DNA of 12,044 nucleotides from Dictyocoela muelleri. Its lineage: Eukaryota > Microsporidia. Both the position numbers and the translations under genes were made by a program. This document shows positions 1 to 7,896 of this stretch, piece after piece. The DNA lies in the NCBI GenBank assembly GCA_016256075.1, contig SDVU01000596.1, positions 1 to 12,044 of the forward strand, given 5' to 3'. Positions within the stretch are counted from its first letter, which is position 1, and each line of letters begins with the position of its first letter. The notes beneath the pieces are model-generated. The model was given only the letters and a program-made list of their open reading frames with translations, had not been told where the DNA came from and made no database searches.

Positions 1-176
1 ATGATAACATTGACAATTTTTTAACTGGATTTTCTTTTAGAAAAAAATATTTAACAAATACAACACCAAAAGAAAAAGAAACAATTTTTATTCGCGTTTG
101 CCAATTAATGTTTATAAACTATTGATTCTTATACTTTATATTAAATAATATTTTTTTATTTTACAAATACCCCAAC

Positions 177-222
177 ACTGTAACTTGTGAACCATCTATA
201 TAGGTGGTTCACAAGTTACAGT
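177..222. repeat. Short hairpin, 21-bp arms
   Basis: The arms 177-197 and 202-222 are reverse complements with one mismatch and a 4-nt loop (atat). The arm begins actgtaacttgtgaacc. It looks like the two terminal inverted repeats of a transposon fused after loss of the interior, or a minimal MITE. No gene overlaps it. A rho-independent terminator is unlikely because no T-run follows and the setting appears eukaryotic. Confidence 0.85.
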
Positions 223-230
223 ATCACCGA

Positions 231-480
231 GATTGACTCTGTTAGCAGATGATGAAAGGCTTATTAATTTTCGGTTCTCTAACTTGTTAGAGCCCGATTC
301 TTCATATTTGTAAGTCTTAATTGGTAAGAGCGTAGAGTATGTTTCTTATTTTAAGCTTATTTAAAATAAGAAACATACTCTATGCTCTTACAAATTAAGA
401 CTTACAAATATGAGGAAGGAAACTATAACCCGTTGAGAACCGAAAATTCATTGTGAAAATCGTTTCAATCAGCAAGAGGG
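231..480. repeat. Palindromic element, full copy
   Basis: The centre is a 14-bp perfect match, 341-354 against 361-374, around gcttat. Pairing continues outward: 302-340 pairs with 375-413 with about two mismatches, and 266-301 pairs with 414-448 with one indel. Weaker pairing appears to reach 231 and about 480. No coding frame is visible. The left half recurs at 11867-12003, so this is a dispersed family and not a chance palindrome. A foldback element or MITE is the likeliest explanation. Confidence 0.8.
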
Positions 481-667
481 AAATTGTGAAGGATCTCCTT
501 CATACATGTCTATCAAAAGTACAAGAAGACTAATGTTGGATATGCATGAAGATGCTCCAGCAGAGAATGTTTGAGAATAAAAAAATACGCGCCAATAAGA
601 AAAGACACCTTTTTGACGTTTATAAATAAATTTTTAGATTTTTTTAAAATTTTCCAAATTTTTAATA

Positions 668-706
668 TCATGCCTATTATATCCCAGGGGGAATATAATA
701 AGTATG
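668..706. repeat. Imperfect hairpin with the atgcctattatatccc motif
   Basis: The left arm, tcatgcctattatatccc, is matched by an imperfect reverse complement reading ggggaatataataagtatga, with only a few bases between. The same 16-base motif occurs four times at 11669-11815. The hairpin interrupts or ends the reading of the Merlin transposase remnant just to its right. It may be a pair of fused transposon ends. Confidence 0.7.
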
Positions 707-1350
707 ATCCGAATATTCGTCATCGAATCTGAAAAATTATACTTATGAATAATGGTACAAAGAATATATTCACTTGATTCTCTTATCCTTCTATATGAAG
801 GTCATTCATATTTGTGTATTATAGAGACAGGCCTTATAATTCGATAAAGTATTGACATAATGGTGTTGGCTGATCTATTATGCACAATTATAACGTACCC
901 TTTGGCGGGTAATGTTTTTGTATCCATAATAGTAGCAGCCCAAACAGAACTCTGAGAGATCTTCCACCGTGAGATTTCACATTGAAATTAACATCGTCTC
1001 ATCAACTTGCACTATAAGGCCCAAATCGCCCAATTTTATTTCATTTTTTTATAAATATTGTTTTTATTTTATTTTCTATCTTATTGAAAATTATACCCAT
1101 GCTTTTTCTGCTATTTTCGCAAAGCTGACTATTTTATTTATTATCACATTTTCTGAAAGATAATATATAATAGCCATGGTTTTTCTAGAATCTATTTTCA
1201 TATTTTAGAAAAATGATTCTTTTAATATAGATATAGTTGCCTGATATTTCTCACATCGATAATTAGGACACTTCAAGTATATCTCTACCTACACTCTTTT
1301 TCTTTCATGAAAAAATGTTTACACTACATGTAGTGCAAATCATCGTATCA
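700..1350 (-). pseudogene. Merlin / ISXO2-like transposase pseudogene (copy A)
   Basis: Translated on the minus strand, this stretch carries the successive parts of an ISXO2-like (IS1595/Merlin) DDE transposase. A zinc ribbon has its first pair as CTTC (1326-1337) and its second as CPNYRC (1253-1270). A helical linker leads into GDLGLIVQVDETML (first catalytic Asp at 1001-1003). Then follow KSHGGRSLR, a block reading VWAATIMDTKTLPAKGY, VHNRSANTI, and the late block YRRIRESSEY with HKYNF. Frameshifts lie after DETML and after GGRSLR, the second catalytic Asp site is damaged, and in-frame stops occur in the zinc-ribbon region. The last block, with the final catalytic Glu, is missing or lies beyond the hairpin at 668-706. 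The DETML...GGRS style matches copy B at 5165-5815, not the 2105-2935 copy. Merlin elements are known from microsporidia. The right end may be the CCC/GGG-centred hairpin at 1456-1471. Confidence 0.75.
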
Positions 1351-1455
1351 CAAATTATTTTTTTTTCTTGATGAAAGTTAATTATTTCTTCATTATAAAA
1401 TGTATAAATAAAATTTAATATATCTTGAATAATATAGACAATATATATATTTTTT

Positions 1456-1500
1456 CATGTGAACATTACCCTCCGCACGGGGTGGGGTAATGTTCACATG
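1456..1500. repeat. Perfect hairpin, 16-bp arms, G/C-rich loop
   Basis: The arms 1456-1471 (catgtgaacattaccc) and 1485-1500 are perfect reverse complements around a 13-nt loop, tccgcacggggtg. The G+C contrasts sharply with the flanks. Read outward from the centre, each arm begins GGGTAATGTTCACATG, which resembles a transposon terminal repeat. It may mark the right end of the Merlin remnant to its left. Confidence 0.85.
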
Positions 1501-1595
1501 ATCCAAATATTTTAATAATAAATTTTTTAATAAATAAAATTATTTATTAAAAAATTTATTTATTAAAACAATTTTATTAAAAAAAAATATTTATT

Positions 1596-1637
1596 AAAAC
1601 ATTTATTTAATAAAACATTTATTTAATAAAACATTTA
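1596..1637. repeat. 16-bp AT tandem repeat, 2.6 copies
   Basis: The unit aaaacatttatttaat runs at 1596-1611, 1612-1627 and partly at 1628-1637, inside a longer AT-only stretch (about 1505-1640). Between it and the Merlin end at 1727 I see nothing else recognisable. Confidence 0.7.
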
Positions 1638-1726
1638 AGATAAGGTTTGTTCTATTTCCCGGTTTATGTATCAAGTTGGGCTTTCCGGTTCCCTTATACT
1701 TTGCCTTCAACAAAAAAAATAAAATT

Positions 1727-1862
1727 ACCCTTATGATCGCGACAAAAAATAAAATCATTAATTTTAAAATTTTTTTTTTAATTTAAAATTAATTAAAATT
1801 AATTTTATTTAAAAATAATTCATTATCAATTTTATAAAAATTAATTAATTCATAATAAATTG
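1727..1862 (+). repeat. Left terminal inverted repeat of the Merlin element
   Basis: This matches the reverse complement of 3315-3479 over its whole length: the cgcgac core, a run reading aaaataaaatcattaattt, then AT-rich blocks ending cataataaattgg. It is about 30 bp shorter than the right copy because the right copy has extra 27-bp units. Confidence 0.8.
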
Positions 1863-2104
1863 GAGTCTTGTTCGATTTATGCCTTCTACTAAGGTAGCTA
1901 CTTTGGATTTGTTTTTTTATTTTTTCATAATTTTTAACCCTTAATGGTTTGAAAAAAAAAATATTTTAAAAAATTCTTAAATAATAATATTTCTAATTAT
2001 TTTATTATCCTATTTATAATTTTTTTAATTAAATATGATCAAAATTTAAATTAAAGAGAATGTTAAACACTTATAATAAATTGGATTTATTTAAAAATAT
2101 TAAT

Positions 2105-2935
2105 TCATATTTTATAAAATATATCCGAAATATCGCCAACATTGTTACCTTTAAGAAATCTTTGCCTAAAAGTAAATCCTTCATACCAGTCATTAATTTC
2201 ATCTCTTTTTACACCATGTTTTTTTCTCATATCGAATTTAAGTATGGCCCACGGAGTTTCAATTTTATTAATATAGATGCCATCTAGTGCCTTAAATCTT
2301 TCAGAATGATCAATTATCTTATTATTAAAATCCAAACTGTTTGCAACAGAAGGATATTAAATATATTAATCGGTCCAGAACAGCAAAAAAACATTAATTA
2401 AATTTTCGATCACAGCTTTAAGTTCATTTGCTTGTCTATTTTCTACCATTATAACTAAAATATTTCTAACGGGTGTATTATCAATTATTCAAAAATTCAT
2501 AAGTTTGGAATTTCATCATCTGCGCTAGTTTGATTTCTTATATTTTTTCAACGACATAAAACTGTATCATCAACTACAACGAATTTATAATGATCTTTAA
2601 AAACCAACCCTTTTTATTTATCTTTTATACTCACGCCTTAATAACTTGCAAGCATTAGAAATTGTTCTATTAGATATGTTGTCAAACCAACCTTTTATTT
2701 GAAAATAACTCATATTTATAATAATCAAATAAATTAAAAATGAATAATAATTAATTCTTATTTTAATACTGAGTAGCGGTGTTCTTTTTCGACAGTTTTT
2801 ATAATTACACTACAATAATCATTTAGATCCATACACTGTTGATATTGAGATTTTAGAAATATTTCCGCACTTATCACAAATAATTTCCTCGCGTATAATT
2901 CCATTATCAATTAAAAAAATTCTAATTTATAAAAA
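2105..2935 (-). pseudogene. Merlin / ISXO2-like transposase pseudogene (copy 1)
   Basis: All parts of the family can be followed on the minus strand. They are: an N-terminal IDNGII segment; a zinc ribbon with C-x2-C (CDKC at 2863-2877) and C-x4-C (CNYKNC at 2789-2809); a helix-turn-helix-like linker ending NACKLLRREYK; the first catalytic block FVVVDDTVLC (DD at 2568-2573); the strand block ILVIMVENRQANELK; the second catalytic block FWTD (Asp at 2369-2371); and the last block NKIETPW (Glu at 2258-2260), followed by YEGFTFRQRF. The DDE triad is still visible, but several in-frame stops and frame changes break it; one stop lies just after DDTVLCR and others near FWTD. A 76-codon open stretch at 2105-2335 is the C-terminal remnant. 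The sequence after the first Asp differs from copies A and B, so this is another subfamily. Confidence 0.85.
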
Positions 2936-3077
2936 GCCTATAAAACATTCATAATAATATGAAAAATTTTTAAACATATGGGTTATTTTTTAAAAAAATA
3001 TTTTGCTTTGGTTTCGGTATTATTCCTACATTTATATTTTTAAATTTTTTTTATGGGCATAATACCGAACAATACCC

Positions 3078-3322
3078 ATAAATTGTATAAAATCAATCAT
3101 ATAATTTCCAGAAAGGAATTTTGGATCATATACTTAAAAAAGTTTTTTAATATTTCGTTATATTGTGACTATAAGCACTTCTATTTTTAAACCAGACCAA
3201 TTTGTTTTTTATTATGTTGGTGTGTATAACAGTTTAAAGATCGTTCTTAAAGAAATATTTAATAATGTATATGATCAAAAGAGTCTTTCTGGAGATTAAA
3301 TGATTGATTTTATACAATTTAT
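3078..3322. repeat. Foldback unit nested at the right end of the Merlin element
   Basis: Positions 3078-3100 and 3300-3322 are perfect 23-bp reverse complements. Pairing continues inward to about 3135 and 3265 with scattered mismatches (shared ccagaaag and gatcatatac blocks). The loop is about 130 bp. The outer end overlaps the inner limit of the right terminal repeat. It could be a MITE inserted in the transposon or part of the transposon's own subterminal region. Confidence 0.75.
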
Positions 3323-3479
3323 TATATATTAATTAATTTTTTATAAAATTGATAATGAATTAATTCTAAATAAAATTGATAATTAATTAATTTTAAATTA
3401 AATTGATAATTAATTAATTTTAAATTAAAAAATTTCGAAAATTAATGATTTTATTTTTTTTTGTCGCGACTATAAGGGT
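3315..3479 (-). repeat. Right terminal inverted repeat of the Merlin element
   Basis: This is the reverse-complement partner of 1727-1862. It contains three 27-bp units based on aaaattgataattaatt at about 3345-3427, where the left arm has only about one and a half. The expansion therefore occurred in this arm after the two ends began to diverge. Confidence 0.8.

Positions 3480-3481
<2 letters not shown>

Positions 3482-3510
<29 letters not shown>
3482..3510. repeat. Poly-T run of 29 bases
   Basis: There are 29 consecutive T directly after the right end of the Merlin element. Read on the minus strand it is a poly-A tract. It may be microsatellite slippage at the insertion site, and its exact length is prone to sequencing error. 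The following 3511-3740 stretch is AT-rich with nothing recognisable. Confidence 0.9.
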
Positions 3511-3749
3511 GGGAGATAAATATTAGAAAATAATTTTAAAATGTTTTAAAATTTAAAATACTAAAAAATTAAAATATTATAAAAGAAAATATTGAAAAAT
3601 TGAAAAATATTTAATTAAATCTAATAATTTAAATGGTGCCAGCCTTGTATGTATCAATAAATAAGAAATAATTGATATAAATTTGATGTTTCCCACTTAT
3701 CCATCCTCTTTGCATCTTAATAAACATTTGCAATTATTATAAATGATTC

Positions 3750-3870
3750 AACATTTTGTGTATGTATACCGGTGATGGATCATCGAAGTAGTTTTTTGGG
3801 GTTAGTCTGTGATGATTATAGCTCATTCATAAAGACTATGTGGCTTGTTTAGATAGAAGCCCACCTCATG
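3750..3870 (+). other. Possible LTR-retroelement integrase fossil
   Basis: One plus-strand frame gives a short run ending in DDYSSFIKTMWL. Its spacing from an upstream Cys-x-Pro resembles the start of a retroelement integrase core, most like the Ty1/copia type (CGP ... DDYSR ...). It is short and broken, and no other part of such an element could be traced nearby. The resemblance rests on about 30 residues and could be chance. Confidence 0.25.
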
Positions 3871-3890
3871 GTAGGTATCTTTCTAAACAA
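3845..3890. repeat. Hairpin, 21-bp arms
   Basis: ttgtttagatagaagcccacc (the last base is outside the tighter core) pairs with the segment ending ttctaaacaa, at about 17 of 21 positions, around a tcat loop. It is another short palindrome of the kind scattered through the window. No function is visible. Confidence 0.6.
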
Positions 3891-4466
3891 AAGCAATTTT
3901 TTAAAATTTAAAATATGACTCATATTAATTTGAATTAATGGATAAAATATTTTTGAATTGTGATGACATAATTAAATTATCAATAAATCTTTTGATATTA
4001 TCCGCCACAAAAAGATGTTTAAATCTGAAAAATATTTTTTTTTAAAAATTATAAATTTACAATGCTAAAATACTACTTTTATCGTAAATATTGTGAATTT
4101 AGGCAAATATAATATTCAAAAATTAGAAATTTGGACGTGTTCCATACATTTACTCTTTAATGGCAGATATTAATTATAAGCAGCATAATCTATTTTATGA
4201 TTCATCAAATGCCTCAAAAATGAAATTAAATTATAAATTAATGCGTAAAAAATTAGTTTAAAACATAAGTTTAACAACCACAGTTTAGTTTTGTAGCACT
4301 TTATGTTATACATACCAACAATATTGGAGGTTTTTAGTCGAATTTTACTATTAAAAGAAAAATAAACGTGTTAAAAATGTAATTTAGATAGTTAGATACT
4401 TGAATACATTTATAATCGAAGGTATATTTTATTTGAGTAAAAAGGGAATTTGAAAATATTTTGAAT
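3891..4466. other. AT-rich stretch without recognised features
   Basis: Both strands were read. Only short open stretches are present, and none shows a family motif, a tRNA-like box pair, or an inverted repeat beyond simple AT runs. Confidence 0.5.
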
Positions 4467-4500
4467 CAGTCTCATTATTTCCCCCACGGGGAAAATAAGA
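4467..4500. repeat. Hairpin with CCCC/GGGG centre
   Basis: agtctcattatttcccc pairs imperfectly with ggggaaaataagact around cac. A relative, gatagtctcggggagaaaat, lies at about 5016-5036 in inverted relation to the right half. The right half appears to be the left end of the small element at 4484-5030. Confidence 0.65.
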
Positions 4501-5030
4501 CTATCTAAAATTTATTATTATTTTTATTCTTAATTTAATTTAAAAGTTATTATTATTGAGGTTAATGCCAGTTTTGTGCTGTTTTTGAATTTTCATGTTG
4601 TTTTTGCAAAAAGTAAAAAATAACACAGAATAAGAATAAAGCAAAAATTCTCTGAAATTTTTTGTCTTACGTGTAGATTTTAATTAATCTCCAACTGTTA
4701 AATTTATTTATTATTTTTTTTCAAATGATCGGTATTTTTTGATCAAGAATTTTCCTTTCATTATCTGAAATTTGTTTTTTAAATAATATATTTAATCACA
4801 TAGTCGCGAATTTCATTCTTATTATAAACTATAAAATCCTAAATATCAGTAATTTTTTTATCATTAATAGGAATGTTTATTTTCACTACTGAATCTTTCA
4901 TCAGTTTTATGATCTTTTTGTATCGTTTCCAAATTTTTCAAAAACAACATAAAATTCAAAAACAACATAAAACTGGCATGAACCATTATTAACCCCTGTA
5001 GGTGAAAAAATAGAATTGATAGTCTCGGGG
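4484..5030. mobile_element. Small non-autonomous inverted-repeat element
   Basis: The inverted arms are clearest at 4552-4606 and 4939-4991: atgccagttttgtgctg on the left faces cataaaactggcat on the right, with a shared ttgaatttt block and two acaacat-type motifs. Weaker outer matches (gactatc with G-runs) at about 4493-4505 and 5016-5030 suggest the true ends. It lies end to end with the Merlin copy starting near 5026. The middle holds a decayed minus-strand ORF (4605-4905). No transposase motif was recognised, so the superfamily is uncertain; the G-run ends suggest a Merlin relative. Confidence 0.6.
4605..4905 (-). pseudogene. Decayed ORF of unknown family inside the small element
   Basis: On the minus strand the codons keep a protein-like composition over several frames: MKDSVVKINIPINDKKITDI, then DFIVYNKNEIRDYVIKYII, then ISDNERKILDQKIPII, then a hydrophobic tail containing IFALFLFCVIFYFL that could be a membrane segment. 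Stops and frame changes separate these pieces. I do not recognise the family. It may be a host gene fragment captured by the element, or an accessory ORF of it. In such AT-rich DNA a chance origin is also possible. Confidence 0.3.
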
Positions 5031-5876
5031 AGAAAATAATTAAACTGTCCTAATATTTTTGTAGATATTTTAATAAATTGTTGAACTGGATAGATTAAAA
5101 TTAATTTTAATTCAAAAAATAATAATTCATTTTTTTAAAATTTTTTTTACTAAAAATTATATTCAAGTCCCTCCTTGATTGTAAACATCTTTCTGAACAA
5201 CCCCTCATACTATTATAGCTGGTCATTTATCAGTAAGAATATCAGATCCATTCGATACAACTCTTTATATAATTGGTAAAGGTATCTGAATTTCTACTTG
5301 ATACTACTTCACGTAAACTTTTCCGGTGAGTGTTGAGATATCAAACATCGTTATTGTTCGAAATTTGTTATTGATAGATCTACCACGGTGTGCACAGATA
5401 TTATGATTCAACATAGTTTCGTCTAAATGAACTACAGAATCTGGCCACCAAGTTATATAGAGTTATTTTTTTAAAATTCCACTTAATTTCCGTCAAAAAA
5501 CTTTTCTTAAAATTTATTAACATATTTTTACGCACAACTTTATTTTCATTATTTTATTAAAACAATAAGTTCGCATAGATGTTATATTGGTATTAATACA
5601 GTAGCCTAGGCTTTGAATTTTTTAAAAAAAAACTTTCAAAACAGACCTCGTTGATTGATAAAGTTAATTTGTGCATCTTCATGTGTATTTTAACGACATC
5701 CATCCTGTTTTTGTAGTTTCATCAATTATTTACAATTTTTACATCGCGTCACTCTTGCTTTAATTGATTTATCATATGAGAATCTATTATTTCAGAGTTT
5801 TTGTATTAATATAGATGTTCAAATTCGATAAGAAGCATATTTTACAAAATTACCTACAGTTGTAGTTCCCCTGGCA
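5026..5876 (-). mobile_element. Merlin-type element (copy B), about 850 bp
   Basis: A minus-strand transposase pseudogene is bracketed by related G-run ends. The left end starts ggggagaaaataattaaac. The right end, read on the minus strand, starts ggggaactacaactgtagg, and both continue into an actgt...taat...tttgta pattern. The ends are weak matches and no target duplication is obvious, so the limits are approximate. A hairpin at 5866-5892 (gttcccc against gggggac) sits on the right limit. Confidence 0.55.
5165..5815 (-). pseudogene. Merlin / ISXO2-like transposase pseudogene (copy B)
   Basis: The minus-strand translation gives the zinc-ribbon half RCKNCK (C-x2-C at 5732-5743) with MKLQKQ; then an NQRGLF block; the first catalytic block SVVHLDETMLNHNICAHRG (Asp at 5421-5423); a strand block reading TITMFDISTLTGKVYV; and RVVSNGSDILTDK (second Asp at 5229-5231). 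The order and motifs match ISXO2-like transposases of the Merlin superfamily. The final block with the catalytic Glu was not found before the left end, so the gene is C-terminally truncated. Several stops and frame changes break the rest. The DETML...RGRS motif is shared with copy A (DETML...GGRS), which indicates one subfamily. Confidence 0.8.
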
Positions 5877-5892
5877 AGAGGGGGACAAATCT
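5866..5892. repeat. Hairpin gttcccc / gggggac at the Merlin B right limit
   Basis: A 7-bp G/C core with a loop of about 8 nt, extending weakly outward (tgta against aaat-type pairing). It has the same centre style as the hairpins at 1456 and 4467. The following 5893-6036 is AT-rich with nothing recognised. Confidence 0.45.
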
Positions 5893-6036
5893 GATCCAAC
5901 ATTTATTTATTACAACAATTATTATTTAAAAAATTCATTTAATCAAAACATTTATGTATATGGCATTAATTCTTATTTATTAATATAATTGTATTTTTTA
6001 AAAATGAATAAATGGGCATTAAAATTAAATAATTAA

Positions 6037-6168
6037 ACTATATAAATAGAATAATTAGACTATAAAAAGTAATATATGTGTGAACTATAAAAATGGAATA
6101 TGTGACCTATAAAAATGAAATAAGCGGGTTATATAGATGAAAAAAGTGTATTATAAAAATTAATTGGT
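6037..6168. repeat. Degenerate 21-25 bp tandem repeat, about six copies
   Basis: Six units are built on actataaaaatggaatatgt, starting near 6037, 6058, 6084, 6106, 6129 and 6150, and diverged from one another. The last overlaps the end of the MULE fragment. It is a minisatellite, with no open frame kept across the units. Confidence 0.65.
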
Positions 6169-6730
6169 CTGTAAACATTCTCATATACACTGCCCAACGT
6201 TGAAAACATCCTTTATAAATTTCAAATGGCAATGCTTCTTTTAGTGTATTAAATGCAGCAATTTCAAAATTAATATACTCAGAAGAAGATATATATTGTT
6301 ATTATTTTATGAAATATCAATTAGTGTTTTTAACGTATTTACTTTCATATTTTGAGAATATTAAACTAAAAACTTGTGAAAAAAGTCAATTGAACGTGCT
6401 ATAATAATATATAGTTTATAAAAAGAGGAATGAAAGTACTTGAAGGTGCCATACATGAAAATATCAAGATTTATAAAGCCTGAAAACCATCTTATGGTTT
6501 CCTTATTTCATATCATTTATATATTAAGGGAACCGCAAAACTTTTGTGTAATCGATAATTGACACTATCCCGTCATAAAAACTATTATTCTTTTATAATC
6601 AAAACCTTATTGGTCAGCGATGGTTAGAAGGTCTTTTTGCCTAAATATATAAGTGTTAACAGCCCGATGCTTAGGAATTATATATTTAAATTGTTCATTT
6701 CCTTCTGAAAGAACTCCAGATATTCTCAAG
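6161..6730 (-). pseudogene. Mutator-like (MULE) transposase core fragment
   Basis: Three successive stretches on the minus strand match the MULE transposase domain in order. First is a pre-domain block with YIIPKHRAVNTYIFRQKDLL (6610-6712). Next is the domain start GTFK (6439-6450), followed by SSFYKLYIIIARS. Last is the block NFEIAAFNTLKEALPFEIYK followed by GCFQRW (6161-6290), which corresponds to the family's acidic DFE...KGC-(F/L)-F-H region. The Asp expected before GTFK reads as Tyr-Gly here, and the Cys-x2-His ending is altered. Frame changes and stops separate the blocks. The N-terminal DNA-binding region and the C-terminus are absent. It cannot be the missing part of the MULE at 7003-7766, because the order along the strand is wrong, so it is a second element. 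Confidence 0.6.
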
Positions 6731-6917
6731 GACTTAGAGTCAAGGTAGAGATTTAATAATATGATTTATTAATTCCTTTTTTAAACCAATTTTTCATTTT
6801 TTCAGACCTGTTTCATGTTTGTGTTCATTACTAAGTGAGTTATTCAAAAAAATAGAAACATTAGTTAAAATAAAGAGATTATCTCTACTTTCCCAATAAC
6901 TTTCATTTGTACATCTT

Positions 6918-6990
6918 AGCTATCATAAAAGAGAAAGTAGTCTATTGGGACACACTTTTTCTTTTATAGTAGACAGCCACATCGCGTTTC
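6918..6990. repeat. Hairpin-forming dispersed repeat, copy 1
   Basis: About 73 bp starting agctatcataaaaga and ending acatcgcgtttc, nearly identical to 7782-7857. Internally, ctatcataaaagagaaagt pairs imperfectly with the segment around ttttcttttatagtag, giving a stem of about 20 bp with the loop near attggga. Confidence 0.8.
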
Positions 6991-7094
6991 AACGTTAGAT
7001 ACGAACTCGCCAGAACTACCAAAATCCCGAACTCACCAGCACTACCAAAATCCCGAACTCGCCAAAAATAAATTTAAAAAAATTATAATTAAAA

Positions 7095-7480
7095 ATAATT
7101 TAATCATCACTTAGTTTGCATTTGTATACCTTTTCAAGAACATCTTTATATTTATCGCCATCATAGTATAATTTTTGATTTTAGTTTTTTTTAAATATAT
7201 CATACGAAAAATTAATATTTTTAATAGACAAGTCACACTCTTCAATTATCTGTACATACATAAATCTTATTACTTCTTCTAATTTTTGTAATATAGAAAT
7301 AAATCTAGCAATATTGAGAATATATTCCACATTGATAATTAAGATTTCTATGCCAGCCCCTAAATGAATTTGTTGTACGGGAATATCAAAAATAATCTAT
7401 CATATGAAGACCAAAATCTAATTTCATATGTAGGTTCATTTTTTTTAGAAATGTCGGATTAAAACTTCTTTTTATACAGC
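7095..7480 (-). pseudogene. MULE transposase C-terminal pseudogene
   Basis: Minus-strand frames contain EIRFWSSYDR, then the diagnostic MULE C-terminal motif RTTNSFRGWHRNLN (7340-7386), then an alpha-helical tail including ARFISILQKLEEVIRFMYVQ and KDVLEKVYKCKLSDD, ending with a stop near the left inverted end. The three blocks are in different frames, so at least two frameshifts and several stops separate them. The catalytic N-terminal two thirds is missing, and its place is taken by the palindrome at 7480-7670. In live MULEs this motif follows the DDE core and faces the 3' inverted end, as here. Confidence 0.65.
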
Positions 7481-7670
7481 TCCCCGTCTAAAAAAATATC
7501 GTAAACTAGGCAATATGGCATTATAAAAGTATAATAAAATTTTCTTAATATAGTCTTATATATATTGTAAAATTCGGTTTTCAATATATTATATATGACT
7601 ATATTAAGAAAATTTTATTATCCATCGCTAATGCCATATTGCCTAGTTTACGATATTTTTTTAGAAGGGA
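7480..7670. repeat. Palindrome of about 180 bp inside the MULE
   Basis: The left arm from 7487 (tctaaaaaaatatcgtaaac) and the right arm ending 7665 are reverse complements over about 80 bp each, with few mismatches, including aggcaatatggcatta and attttcttaatatagtc blocks. Weaker pairing extends outward to the ggttcat blocks at about 7432 and 7690. The arms centre near 7576. It lies where the transposase's catalytic part should be, and may be an independent foldback insertion or the product of an inverted duplication. Confidence 0.8.
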
Positions 7671-7781
7671 TAAGAAAGAAAGGATGAACCAAAATTTTTG
7701 TATTCCATTTGTAGTGTAGTAAATTTTTTTTTCGCGAGTTAAGGTTTTTTAAAATGCTGGCGAGTTTATGACAAGTCCTTC

Positions 7782-7857
7782 AGCTATCATAAAAGAAAAA
7801 GTAGTCTATTGGGACACACTTTTTTTCCTTTTTTAGTGGACAGCCACATCGCGTTTC
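7782..7857. repeat. Hairpin-forming dispersed repeat, copy 2
   Basis: Direct repeat of 6918-6990, with a few extra T in the centre and a handful of substitutions. The two copies sit in the same orientation on the two sides of the MULE element, about 13 and 16 bp outside its ends. Confidence 0.8.
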
Positions 7858-7896
7858 GAAGGATTAAATTGCGGGGAAATTTTTAAAAAAAAATCG

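Larger units (their letters stand above)
1727..3479 (-). mobile_element. Merlin-type DNA transposon with long inverted ends
   Basis: The outer ends read acccttatgatcgcgac at 1727 and the near-reverse complement gtcgcgactataagggt ending at 3479. The inverted repeats run to about 1862 on the left and from about 3315 on the right. Between them lies a minus-strand ISXO2-like transposase pseudogene (2105-2935). The copy is about 1.75 kb and dead. The flank right of the element is a long T-run, which hides any target-site duplication. From 1863 to 2104 I see only AT-rich non-coding sequence. From 2936 to 3314 there is a separate foldback unit. Long inverted ends with one short DDE transposase are typical of the Merlin superfamily. 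Confidence 0.8.
7003..7766 (-). mobile_element. Mutator-like element with 26-bp subrepeat ends
   Basis: The left end starts gaactcgccagaactac at 7003. The right end, read on the minus strand from 7766, starts aactcgccagcattt. Both ends contain the actcg-cc/cg motif again 26 bp further in: on the left a full second unit at 7029-7054 and a partial third at 7055, on the right the motif at about 7732-7740. Inside are a broken MULE transposase C-terminus (7095-7480) and a 180-bp palindrome. Repetitive subterminal motifs are common in MULEs. No clear 9-11 bp target duplication could be found. Confidence 0.65.

Noticed and set aside
969-1163. 64-codon plus-strand open frame
   Set aside because: It overlaps the minus-strand Merlin transposase remnant, its composition is Phe/Ile-rich as expected of antisense A/T DNA, and it has no family motif.
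1456-1500. Bacterial-style terminator hairpin
   Set aside because: No gene ends nearby, no T-run follows the stem, and the neighbouring elements are eukaryotic in type.
2060-2287. 75-codon plus-strand open frame
   Set aside because: Antisense shadow of the Merlin transposase C-terminal block, whose minus-strand translation has clear motifs.
6037-6168. CRISPR-like array
   Set aside because: The units are degenerate and directly adjacent without unique spacers, and the setting is eukaryotic.
6918-7857. Pair of long terminal repeats of a small retroelement
   Set aside because: The repeats are only 73-76 bp and hairpin-forming, and what lies between is a MULE with its own inverted ends, not retroelement genes.
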